A DNA stretch of 64,000 nt from Dipteronia dyeriana (Eukaryota > Streptophyta > Magnoliopsida > Sapindales > Sapindaceae). Every line of letters starts with the position of its first letter. Position 1 is the first letter of the stretch. Shown one piece after another: positions 1 through 10,408 of this stretch. The position numbers were made by a program, and so were the translations under genes. The stretch spans positions 98,648,652-98,712,651 of the forward strand of contig CM065299.1 of the NCBI GenBank assembly GCA_032871835.1, given 5' to 3'. The notes under the pieces are model-generated. The model was not told where the DNA came from. It searched no databases and saw only the letters and a program-made list of their open reading frames with translations.

Positions 1-135
1 TTCTCAATTTCGCACTATTACCCTGTAGGCAACTGTACAAGCTTAATACACCATTTAATACTCATTTTTTACTCAGGAACGAGTGCAAATGACAGGATAT
101 GGAGGCTACACCGAGTGTAGAAATGGGAGTTATCA
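1..135 (-). repeat. 3' LTR of the Athila element (first 135 bp only)
   Basis: Positions 1-135 align base for base in length with 11881-12015, the outer end of the 5' LTR, with about ten mismatches. On the minus strand it begins TGATAACTCC. The rest of this LTR lies left of the window. Confidence 0.93.
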
Positions 136-150
136 AATACCCCCAAATCT
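136..150 (-). other. Polypurine tract of the Athila element
   Basis: On the minus strand AGATTTGGGGGTATT lies directly upstream of the 3' LTR start TGATAACTCC. This is the expected position of the plus-strand DNA primer used in reverse transcription. Confidence 0.7.
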
Positions 151-2035
151 ATCTTTTGCTCGTCCCCGAGGAAAACCGAAGTAAACAAAAAGAAAATGTT
201 AAATTAACCTAATCCGAACTAAACTAATAGAATACCATTTTCCATTTCAATTTCCACCAAGCCAACTAAAGATGAGATACGACATTGGCCGACCCATATT
301 GTAGTAAAGAGGGATGCCAAGACATGTAAACCAAGGTGCTACAACACTAGAGATTACAATTCCAGACTTCTTTGTGGAGTTAGCTTCAAAAGCATCGAAC
401 ACAAGAGTCATTAGATAACATATCGCCTTGACTCTAAGCCTTTCAAGATTCCTCTCATTTTTTTTCTTTTTTTTTCACACTGAACCTAGGCTCGCTCATC
501 AAACATATACGAGTTGAAGTTTATGCATAAAAAAATTTCAAATTTACACGCATATGGAAAATTTGTAGGAACGCTCATAGTTTCATGCAAATGAACCTCA
601 TGAATGAAATCAAACATTAAGAACTCCCTTAAGACTTCTTTTTAGGTGAAAATGAGGTTGATGGTGGATGGTTATGGAGGAGTCGGGTGGGTAATTGTTT
701 TATTGGTGAGCCAATGATCACATTAGAGTCTTTTCCTTAATATTCTTTGCACATTCTCGTTTTTAGCTCCTAGATAATTTATTGACATTTAGAGCTCATA
801 CAATTTAGTGGTTACTTTACATTTAAGCAATCCTTTTACAACGGATCTTCAAGGCTCTACTTTTCTTTCTTTCTTTTTTTTTTTTTTGGTAAAAGTGGTG
901 CCATTTACACAATGAGTCTAAGTACACGCTAATTGAATACAATTTGGTACATTACTCTTTGGGGCTTCCATCTTTCTTTCCTCACGACATGATCATTGTT
1001 ATGGAAAGGTCAAAAGTCTAAGTCTAGTGTGGTATAGATATAACAAGAGGTGGATATGGTGATTGGGTTTAGAGTGTGGGTTCACATTCTTTGGACATTT
1101 AGGCACACACAAGGTTTATGAACGTGTTTGGATAATTTTAAATGGCTATCACACATTGCCTACATCATCTCTATAGGTACAAGTAAAGCAAGAAAACAAG
1201 GTAAATCATATAAGGCCAACTTTTGAGAATTTGTTCTTTAATGTTCAATGCAATGAGAAGACGTCTTTTTTCTCATTCCTAATATCTACATGATGAGTGT
1301 TTAGAGAGTAGAATTGAAATGCACTCTTGTGGACACAATATTTAGGCAATAAAGCTCACTTGGGTAGTCTCCACTAATGATCTAGATATCTCAGGCGTGC
1401 TACCTCATTCACTAATGAGTCCAGTAAGATGTGTGTAAGCAATGTGGTGTAGCTTTGGCAAACACGGCCCTAGAGCGATACATGACATACCAAAAACTGA
1501 CTACAACAGCCCAGGACAAAAACATCTCAACAAGCAACTCTTGTTGCTCAAAATTATACCTCAAAATTGGTGGAAATTTGACCCAAAAACATACGAGCAT
1601 GCAAAAATTAAAAAGTTAAAGATAAAGCACCCGAAACAATCAAGCAAGACATATAAGAGCCAAAAGCTGGCTATCGAATGGTTGCACCCCTTAACCTAAA
1701 CGAAACATTGTCCGTAATGTTTGCACAAATGAAATGAATGAACAATGTAAGCTTAGAAGCAGGAAAGAGGCCAAATGAAAATAAATTGAAACCTGAAACC
1801 TAAAACCTAAAAGCTAAACACAACTCCGCAAATATAACTAAAACAGAAGATAAATGCAAAACATAAAATAAATATGAATGAGAAAAAGTATAATAAGTGA
1901 GAAATTCCAACTGAAATGTAATAATAAAGAAAATCCATCAAATAAACATCCTAAAAAAAAAAGAAAAACAAAAGAGCTAAAATGAAAATAAAAGCACACG
2001 ATTGGAGCAAATGATGGCATAAACCAGTCTTTCGG
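151..2035 (-). other. Non-coding 3' region of the Athila element
   Basis: Between the env-like region and the 3' LTR no frame of convincing length or known similarity is seen. The stretch is AT-rich with short homopolymers (for example T-runs near 460 and 880). A long 3' untranslated region is usual in Athila elements. Confidence 0.6.
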
Positions 2036-3386
2036 TCATTCCTTGAACATGGGGTCCTTACCCTTCCGTCCCCTATCGAGGTCTTCAACTGAAATGTAGT
2101 CCAACATATAATCACCAGCAGAAAACCCCTGGTCATAGGAAGGTGGAGGTAGAGGTGGTTGTGGTCGTCGACGCCGCTCTCTCCTCTGGTAAGTCCGGAG
2201 GCCTAACTGCTGTCTTATGTTGGCATTGTCTGTTCTGATGTCCTCCATCTCGGCCTCCTGGTCCACTCGAAAGTCATAAAACTACTGGGAGAGGGTATCA
2301 ATCTTGCCTTCAATACGAGTCTGGACAGTCTGGCTCTCCCCGACCGCCTTCACCAACCACTCCAGCTTATCCATAATTTGGCTATTCTGCTCTGGACCTC
2401 TGCATCCCTATCATCAGCAGAAAGTCAATAGTCATAGTCTTCATCCTCTGACCCTCAAGCCCGGAGCCACCTTCAGGAAGGGAAATTCCTCCTGGCCTCG
2501 TCCGCCTACTAGCCATGGCCTTACTTACTAAGTCTGTCCAAGAACGAAGGTTTATAGCCCCCTACCCCCAGTGGTGATCTCATCATCACCATACTCCGGA
2601 ACCCATGCATCCCTGCATATTTTCGTAATTAAGCACGGGAAAGGAATAGGCCGACTTGTAGTTTTTTTCATTTTCCCCTAAATATCAATATCCCTTGCAT
2701 CATAAATCTCTGTTTTAATAATCCTCCCAATGTCAACTAGGGCTGGGGTGATAAGACAAGCTAGCAATTCTGCCTTCTTCACTGGGATCGAGCTAATGTG
2801 GAGCACGAGCTTGAGAGATACCGAGATAAACATGCTCAATAGGGCCAGATCCTTGGATAACCCTGTCTGCTTCAAGAGATGCTTTTTGTCTCATCGAGTA
2901 TTGCCATTCCCTCTCAAAAACCCTGCCAGCTTTGCTAGAGACCCGTCAAAGCTACGGTATCCCAAAGGTAGGGTGTCTTGAGGGATCGAAATTGTGCCAA
3001 AGTGAGTGTTAATGGTGTCTTCACTGATTTGCACTGCAACCCCTTGCACCAAGACCATACTGCTGGCATAGAAGACCTTATGGACCATGCTGGCATAAAA
3101 ATCTCTCACTAAGGTCGTATTTGCTGCAACCGGGTGTTGCACAAATGTCTCTCACCTCCTGTCTTGAATTAACCTAGTTAAAGAGGTGTCTATAAGGTCG
3201 GCCAATTGGATACCCCGTTCCATAATTACAGTTGTTTGTCGGAGTTTCTGAAGATCGTCTGTGGTAGTCTTTATTCTCACAAAGTGGCTCCGACTCTGTG
3301 GCTTTCCATTTTCTGCCTCTAGAGGTACCTGTGGGAACTCGATTTACCCCTGCAGGAGTCCTTGATTTACCCATGTCTAAACCCAC
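2036..3386 (-). pseudogene. Env-like / plant transposon protein ORF of the Athila element, fragmented
   Basis: Minus-strand frames 3174-3386, 2891-3142, 2678-2875 and 2036-2266 together resemble the extra ORF that Athila elements carry after integrase. The diagnostic part is 2891-3142, with LVRDFYASMV followed by GVAVQISEDTINTHFG. This is the pattern of the 'putative plant transposon protein' domain common in Athila proteins. The N-terminal piece (3174-3386) is basic and Ser/Thr/Pro-rich. The C-terminal piece (2036-2266) has an Arg-rich and Pro-rich stretch. The three downstream pieces share one frame; the first is in another, so at least one frameshift exists besides the stops. No signal peptide or membrane span is evident, so an envelope function is not supported by the sequence. 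Confidence 0.65.
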
Positions 3387-4475
3387 ACGGACAGAATTTC
3401 TGTTGAAAACTCGATAATCTGACCCCTAAAACGGCACACCAAAAAGCACTAGGTGCAACCGGGCACCTCCACAAACACTTCAATATCCAAAAAATCAAAT
3501 ACCACACCTCAAATTCCAGAACCAATTAACCAATACCCAAGAAATATGCCAAATTCACCATAAAAAATAATCCAAGACCAATTTCACACTAACAAAGGCT
3601 CCAATGATGTGCAAAAAAAAAATACACAAAACCCTAGCAACAAATCATCCAATTTCGGACAATGCAAGTGTCTCAACTACAAATCCCCGAATTATAAACC
3701 CTAACACATAAACAATCCCAAATCTATGCCCTAGATTGTGTAGAAAGGAATTTGCATGCAAACTTGGGAAGAAAGTGATGAAAAACAAGAGGGTTTATGT
3801 GATGACTTACCAATTTCGTGCATGAGAGAGGGGAGAGGAAAAAGAGAGTGTTTTGAGTTGATTTGAGAGAATGAACAACTCTGCTCATTGAGAGAATTTA
3901 ATCCTCACGCACCAGACATGTGCGCTAGTCGAGCAGCGCCAATGTGTGCATGTGCACCAGCGCATATGCGTTTTGTGCTAAAACGTTGTCGTTCCACTAA
4001 ATGGCAGGTCCAGCCTTTTGCTTGTGCGCTGGTGGACCAGCGCCGCACTAGCGTACTCCACCAACGTAACTCTTCCAGGTGATAAGCGCTGGTGGTGTGC
4101 TTGTCCTGCGCCGCTCGAGTAGCGCCAAGCCTGTTTCCCTCTCCAATTGGTCTTCGAGTGACCATTTTGCCCATTTTGAATTCTCTTCCAGTAAACATTT
4201 TTCTGCACACTCATGAAACTCAACAAAGCACATCATTGCATGGGTTTAATACAATTCTAATAATTTTTATTTTTTAATAACCCCCCAAGCCTAAATTATG
4301 CATTGTCCATGTAGCATCCAATCTTTTCAAAACAAATTCACAATGCATGATCCATGCTTGGAAAGGGAAAAACTCAATATTACAGTAATAACAAACTCAA
4401 AGTAAAAACTAAATTTACGAACGAAAAATGACCTAACTACTATTTACAATATGGTACCTCCCTTTTTAGGATTCC
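3387..4475 (-). other. Spacer between integrase and env-like ORF, with GC-rich palindromic repeats
   Basis: No protein similarity was recognised. The 3900-4140 part is much richer in GC than its surroundings. It holds repeated blocks built on GCGC-TGGT and ACCAGCGC, some palindromic, such as GCGCTGGTGGACCAGCGC. Similar blocks occur in the LTR of the same element (11600-11840). It could hold the promoter of the downstream env-like ORF, but that is inference. Confidence 0.5.
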
Positions 4476-5769
4476 TCAAGTAGGTTCTTTAAGAAGAACT
4501 GTCTCCTTCGGCTCCTCCAACGCACTCTCCCAATAGAGTTTAAGTCCTTGCCCATTTACTTTGGACTTCTCCTTTGCTCCATTTTCAATTTCCAGGGTTC
4601 CGTAGGGAAACACTTGAGTGATGGTATATGGACACGTCCACCGACTTTTGAGCTTCCCGGGAAATAAATGGAGTCTTGAGTTGAAAAGGAGAACTTGATT
4701 CCCCACTTGAAAGCTTTTCTCCATAATTCTTCTATCATGCCACTTCTTGGTCTTCTCATTGTATATCCGAGCATTCGCATATGCTTCAAGCCGAATCTCA
4801 TTAAGTTCATTGAGTTGGAGTAATCTCTTCTCTCCTACCGCTTGCATATCAAAATTCAACTTTTTGAGTGCCCAATATGCCTTGTGTTCTAGCTCAACTG
4901 GAAGGTGAAATGCCTTACCATAGACAAGCTTATATGGAGACCTGCCTAATGGGGTTTTGAATGATGTCCTATACGCCCAAAGAGCATCATCAAGTTTCTT
5001 TTCCCAATCCTTTCTCCGGTTTCCCACCGTCTTCTCTAGAATGCTCTTAATCTCCCGATTTGACACCTCTGCTTTACCATTTGCTTACGGATGATAAGGG
5101 GTAGTGATCCGATGCTTCACACCATACTTCTTCAATAAAGTTTCAAACAACTTGTTGCAAAAATGAGAGCCTTCATCACTAATGATCGGTCTTGGATTAT
5201 CAAATCTTGTGAAAATGTTCTTCTTTAGGAATTTAGTGACCACATTAGCATCATTCTTGGGTGTGGCTATGGCTTCCACCCATTTCGACTCGTAGTCAAC
5301 CGCCACTAAGATATATTGGTTACCATAAGAGCTTGGAAATGGTCCCATGAAATCAACACACCATACTTCAAACAATTCCACTTCAAGCATTACATTGAGT
5401 GGCATCTCATTCCTCTTGCTAATATTGCCGGTTCTTTAGCATCGGTCACATGCTTCCATAAAACTCCGTGCACCTCGAAATAATGTAGGCCAATAGAACC
5501 CCGATTGGAGATCCTTCCTTGCGGTTCTAATTGCTCCAAAGTGACCCCCCACACTCCTTAGAGTGGCAATGAATAAGGATATCCCTCATCTCTTCTTCGG
5601 GTACACATCTTCGAATGAGTCCATCACCACAAACCCGAAAAAGGAGTGGCTCATCCCACAAGTATGACTTTGCATCGGAAAGGAACTTCCTCCTTTGGTG
5701 GAAAGTCATCTCCACCGGCATGACCTCACTTGCTAGATAATTAACAAAATCGATAAACCAATGAGTCAT
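4476..5769 (-). pseudogene. Integrase of the Athila element, broken
   Basis: Read right to left: an N-terminal zinc-binding part (5527-5769, with HCHSKECGG), then the catalytic core (5085-5405) with the first Asp in WCVDFMGPF and the second in [10 protein letters not shown]. The third catalytic region follows in 4476-5066 ([13 protein letters not shown]). The C-terminal region (WYDR-like KKWHDRRI, then [22 protein letters not shown]) is complete to a stop at 4476. The frame shifts between 5405 and 5527. A TAA replaces the expected Gln codon in the YHPQANG motif (near 5084). The enzyme would insert the double-stranded cDNA into chromosomal DNA; this copy cannot encode it. Confidence 0.9.
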
Positions 5770-5835
5770 TAATTCTTAAACCATTAGTAAATGCTCATCC
5801 GGGAAATGCTCATTGATGGGATTTGAGGTTTCTAT

Positions 5836-7113
5836 TTATTCTCCACTCTCTAGTCTTGAAAGGTGATCCGCCACTAAATTCTCCGATCCTTTTTTATCGC
5901 GGATCTCTAAATCAAACTCTTGAAGCAAGAGCATCAACCTTAGAAACCATGGCTTGGAGTCTTTCTTTCCCATTAAGTACTTGATTGTTGCATGATCGGT
6001 GTACACAATCACCATAGAGCCCACTAGATAGGACCTAAATTTGTCAAAGGCAAACACAATGGCCAAAAGCTCTTTGTCCGTGGTGGCATAGTTCACTTGA
6101 GCATCATTAAGGGTATGGCTTGCATAGTAAATTACACGGAGCTTCTTATATTTTCTTTACCCTAAAATGGCTCCCACCGCATGATCACTCGCATCACACA
6201 TGAGTTCGAATGGAAGGTCCCAATCGGGGACCGACATGATAGGGGCGGATGTAAGTTCCTTTTTCAACTTCTCAAATGCGAGGAGGCAATCTTTATTAAA
6301 ATTAAAGGGGGTGTCTTTCATTAACAAGTTGCAAAGGGGCTTTGTGATTTTTGAGAAATCCTTGATGAAGCGTCTATAGAACCCGGCATGTCCAAGAAAG
6401 CTCCTAATGCCCTTGATTGAGGTGGGAGGAGGTAGCTTCTCTATGACTTCTATTTTGGCTCTATCTACTTCAATCCCCTTAAATGAGATCCGATGGCCTA
6501 ACACAATGCCCTCTTTAACCATGAAATGGCACTTCTCCCAATTTAGTACCAAATTGCATTCTTCACACCGTTGTAAAACTAATCCCAAGTTCTTCAAACA
6601 ATTATCAAAGGAAGATCCGAAAACCGAGAAGTCATCCATGAACACTTCTATAAACCTCTCCATCATGTCCGAGAATATTGCCATCATGCACCGTTGGAAA
6701 GTGGCAGGTGCATTGCATAACCCAAAAGGCATTCTTCTATATGCAAATGTGCCATATGGACAAGTAAATATGGTCTTCTCTTGGTCTTTGGGGGCAATAG
6801 GGATTTGGTTGTAGTCGGAATACCCATCAAGGAAACAATAGTAGTCATGACCGACCAACCTCTCCAACATTTGATCTATGAACGGGAGTGGGAAATGGTC
6901 CTTCCGAGTGGCGTTGTTCAACTTCCAATAGTCTATACATACTCTCCACCCGGTGACGGTTCTTTGAGGAATCAATTCATTGTTGTCATTTGGAACCACC
7001 GTCATTTCTCCCTTCTTTGGGACTACTTGCACCGGACTAATCCATTTACTATCCAAAATTGGATAAATGATACCCGCATCTAGTAGTTTCAAGACCTCCG
7101 CTCTAATTACTTC
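5836..7113 (-). pseudogene. Reverse transcriptase and RNase H of the Athila element, broken
   Basis: The RT runs from about 7092 leftwards. It shows WRVCIDYWKLN, then HFPLPFIDQMLERL, then the YGTFAYRRMPFGLCNAP block, and the catalytic FMDDFSVFG (active-site Asp pair). RNase H starts with ELMCDASDHAVGAILG at about 6160 and continues at 5836-6096 with [28 protein letters not shown] and DHLSRLE. The frame is continuous with the protease frame upstream. It is interrupted by TAA at about 7111 (after NPNM) and by TAA after AILG at about 6156, where family members usually have Gln. The RT motif WRVCIDYRKLN has Trp in place of Arg. Confidence 0.93.
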
Positions 7114-7998
7114 TTACATGTTGGGATTTAGCCTCCTTTGATGCTCCACCGATGGCTTGTGATCTTCTTCCATTAGTATTTTATGCATGCACAAAGTCGA
7201 ACTAATACCTCTTATATCCGAGATGGACCATCCAATTGCCCTCTTGTGATCTCTTAAGACTCTTAGTAACTTCTCTTCTTCGAGTCTTGTCAAAGAATCT
7301 GAAATGATAGCCGGAAGTGATGGGGATTCCCCTAAAAAGGCATACCTCAAGTGAGATAGTAGTTGCTTTAACTCTAGTTGAGGTGGTTTCTTAATGGATG
7401 GGGGTAGCTTTGGCTTCCCAACTCTGAGTTCTTCAAAATGGTTCCTATTTCTCAAACTCTTCAAGGGTAGAGAGCTCAAGTGCAAGGCACATTCCTCTAT
7501 GTCCGCATCCGCATCATCTTCACTTGCACCGTGCATAATGCAAGCCTCTAGGGTCTCCTTAGGATTCTTCTTTTGCAAATACTCTCGAATTATAGGATCC
7601 ACCACTTCAATTCTTGAACAACTCTCGGCCTCTCTAGGCATTTTCATGGCTTTCCTCATGTCAAATTTAACCTTGTTTTCCCCAACCCACAAAGTCATTT
7701 TGTCATCCTTCAAATCAATCAAAGCACCCACCGTTTTTAAGAATGGTCTTCCTAAAAGCAACGGAATTTCAACATCTTCCTCCATCTCAAGGATAACAAA
7801 GTCTACGGGGAAATACAACCTCTCCACTTTCACTAGTACATTTTCCAAAACCCCTCTTGGGTATTTGAGTGACCGGTTCACCAATTGAAGTGTCATGTGT
7901 GTCGGTTTTACCTCTACAACATTTAACTTTTCAAACACCGAAAAGGGCATCAAATTGATACTTGCTCCAGAGTCGATCAATGCCTTTTCGAATTCCAA
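7114..7998 (-). pseudogene. Aspartic protease and linker of the Athila polyprotein
   Basis: The minus-strand frame contains the retropepsin active site ALIDSGASINLMP, and about 80 residues later the flap/C-terminal motif IPLLLGRPFLKTVGALID. The protease would cut the gag-pol polyprotein. Downstream is a linker leading into RT, ending at the TAA at about 7111. The active-site DSG is intact. The fragment starts at a Leu codon, because the frame continues upstream into the gag-protease linker. Confidence 0.88.
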
Positions 7999-8806
7999 TG
8001 TGCCAATGGTGCATGGAATAGAATTTCCCGGGATCTTACAATTTTAGAGGCAAATTGTTTTGTAGTATTACACTACACTCTTCATTTACAGGTACCATTT
8101 CACAATCCTTCAATTTCTTCTTGTTCGCCAAGAGCTATTTCAAATACTTGGTGTACTTGGGCATTTGTGACAAGGCTTCGGTGAATGGGATATTGATGTG
8201 TAGCTTTTTGAAAATTTCTAAGAATTTGGCAAAATGTTGGGCATTTTCATGCTTCCTTAATAGTTATGGGTAAGGAATTGGAGGAACATATGCCTTCATT
8301 TGTGGTGGTGGAGGTAAATCATGAGAAGTATTTGGGAGCATATTAACTTGGTTCTCCTCCATCAATGGGTCTTCAAACGCCTCCTCGTCTTCAACCATAA
8401 CTTATTTTCCTTTCCTAAAGTCCTTAGGAAGCTCAACTTCCTTACCACTTCTCAAATTGATTGCCTTGCATTGCTCCTTGGGATTAATCACCGTGTCGCT
8501 TGGCAAAGTTCCTTGTTGACGAACTTGAGACTCTTTAGCCAATTGCCCAATTTGTGCTTCGAGATTTTGAATTGTGGCTTGTGAATGTTATGCAATGTGA
8601 TCAACTTTGGTATCGAGTTTATTCAATGCCAAGTCTTGGGTCTCCATCCGATTGTTAAGCTTAACCATGTACTTGGACAACCAGTCTTCAATTGTCGGCT
8701 TTCTCTCTGCTTGATGTTGGTGGGGTTGAGTTTGGAAGTGGGATTGTTGATTAGGAGGGGCTTGTTGTGGTATGGTGAATCCGGGTGGTTTGAAAGTTGA
8801 TTGGTG
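7999..8806 (-). pseudogene. Gag-protease linker of the Athila polyprotein, with several stops
   Basis: The same minus-strand frame as gag can be followed through this stretch, with recognisable Athila linker sequence: RKPTIEDWLSKYM, AQIGQLAKESQVR, LRSGKEVELPK and PFTEALSQMPKY. It carries at least five in-frame stops. Several stand where Gln is expected (TAA for CAA), for example just after NLQPQ at 8806 and in YPQLLRKHE-type sequence near 8270. A frameshift occurs near 8030. Confidence 0.75.
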
Positions 8807-9889
8807 TTATTGGGGTTGTAGGTTGTCTTTCCATGAGAAGTTAGGGTGATTTCTCCACCCGGGATTATAGGTGTTGGAATAAGGGTTATTGTTTGGGTTA
8901 GGGTTTTGGTTGTTAGAGTTGTGGTAGGGAAATTTTTTGTTGTAGTTCACAAAGGAAACATGTTCCGTGGGTCTGTTTCCGAATGGGTTTCCGGCTTGGC
9001 AATCTACACTTGCATGAGGCCTCGAACACCAATCACAACTCATCATATTCACTTGGGATGTACTAGAGCTTGCCAACTTGCTCAATTTGTTGGACAAAGC
9101 CTCTATTTGAGCTTGCATTACGATCATTTGATCAACTGCCACCACGCCGGGTGCATTCCTTGGTACCTTTCGGTCATCCCCCCAATAGCTATTTGCAATT
9201 GACATTTCTTCAATTAAGTCATAAGTTGCATCCATCGACTTGTTCATCAAAGAACCACCCACTGAAGCATCCACAAATTGACGAATGGACAAGTTCATAC
9301 CCCGGTAGAATTTCTCTACAATTGACCATTTCGGTCTCCCATGACATGGACATTTTCTTATCAACTCCTTGTATCTCTCTCATGCTTCATATAAAGATTC
9401 CGATTCCAATTGAGAGAATTCATGAATTTCATTCATCAATTGTGCCGCCTTTCCGGGAGAGAAGTACTTGCTTAAGAATGATTGGGCCAACTCATCCCAA
9501 GTAGTAATCGATCCTGGTGCCAATGAATCATACCAAGCCTTAGCTCGGTCCTTCAATGAAAAAGGGAAGATCCTCAACTGAATTGCATTGTCCGTAGCCC
9601 CATTGATCTTGAATGTTGAGCAAATTTGATCAAAATTCCTCAAATGCCCGTTGGGGTCTTTACTTGGTAAACCACCAAATTGTCCTATCATTGTCAACAT
9701 TTGAAAGATATGGGATTTGATCTCAAAGTTGTTCGCAGCTATCGTTGGGAGTTGAGATGGTGACACGTTTGAATCCACCCTTGGCATCACATAATCTCTC
9801 ATGGCCCTCTCATCTTCTCTGTTTTGCTCATTTTGCCCCCCTTGGGCTACATCTAGTATGGGATCTTGATCCCCCAGTCCATCTTCCAT
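8807..9889 (-). pseudogene. Gag of the Athila element with one internal TGA
   Basis: Two same-frame pieces are separated by one stop: 9380-9889 and 8807-9364. The first holds the capsid-like retrotransposon gag domain (FPFSLKDRAKAWYDSL, FLSKYFSPGKAAQLMNEI, ESLYEA). The frame then meets TGA where the family has Trp, and resumes with ERYKELIRKCPCHG. The zinc knuckle near 8990 is CDWCSRPHASVDC (CX2CX3HX4C), followed by an Asn/Pro-rich tail. The start ATG (9889) gives MEDGLGDQDP and lies in the first unit of a 299-bp duplication. A second copy of the same ATG is at about 10188 but is out of phase. Gag would form the cytoplasmic particle in which reverse transcription occurs. Confidence 0.9.
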
Positions 9890-10386
9890 TGCTAGCCTTC
9901 GAATCCTTCTATTTCTCTAGACTATTCCTTCAATATCCAGATCGAACCTCAAATCCTGTAAATTGTTACTCCTTGTACTATGATGCATACAAGAGCAACC
10001 GCCTACAATCACAAGAAAATGAACACAAAGTAAAAAGTCTAAATTAGTAATGAATTAACTAGTAGTGATATCAATAAACCGCTCAATACATAATCTCTCA
10101 TGGCCCTCTCATCTTCTCTGTTTTGCTCATTTTGCCCCCCTTGGGCTACATCTAGTATGGGATCTTGATCCCCCAGTCCATCTTCCATTGCTAGCCTTCG
10201 AATCCTTCTATTTCTCTAGACTATTCCTTCAATATCCAGATCGAACCTCAAATCCTGTAAATTGTTACTCCTTGTACTATGATGCATACAAGAGCAACCG
10301 CCTACAATCACAAGAAAATGAACACAAAGTAAAAAGTCTAAATTAGTAATGAATTAACTAGTAGTGATATCAATAAACCGCTCAAT
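9789..10386. repeat. Perfect 2 x 299-bp tandem duplication at the gag start / leader
   Basis: Positions 9789-10087 and 10088-10386 are identical by direct reading, with an offset of 299. The unit covers the first ~100 bp of gag and the untranslated leader up to the edge of the primer site. Since 299 is not a multiple of three, gag reading from the upstream ATG copy would be out of phase. Confidence 0.95.
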
Positions 10387-10403
10387 CCCCGGCAGTGGTG
10401 CCA
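10386..10403 (-). other. Primer binding site, tRNA-Asp type
   Basis: The + strand TCCCCGGCAGTGGTGCCA resembles the 3' end of plant tRNA-Asp (15 of 18 positions as I recall it). On the element's own strand it is TGGCACCACTGCCGGGGA. It lies 5 bp from the 5' LTR end. Three substitutions from the tRNA suggest age. Confidence 0.85.
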
Positions 10404-10408
10404 AAAAT

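Noticed and set aside
1800..1815. Telomere-like CCTAAAACC repeats
   Set aside because: Only two or three imperfect units; no array.
6407..7083. + strand open frames over the Athila RT
   Set aside because: They are antisense shadows of the minus-strand RT frame and have no family resemblance.
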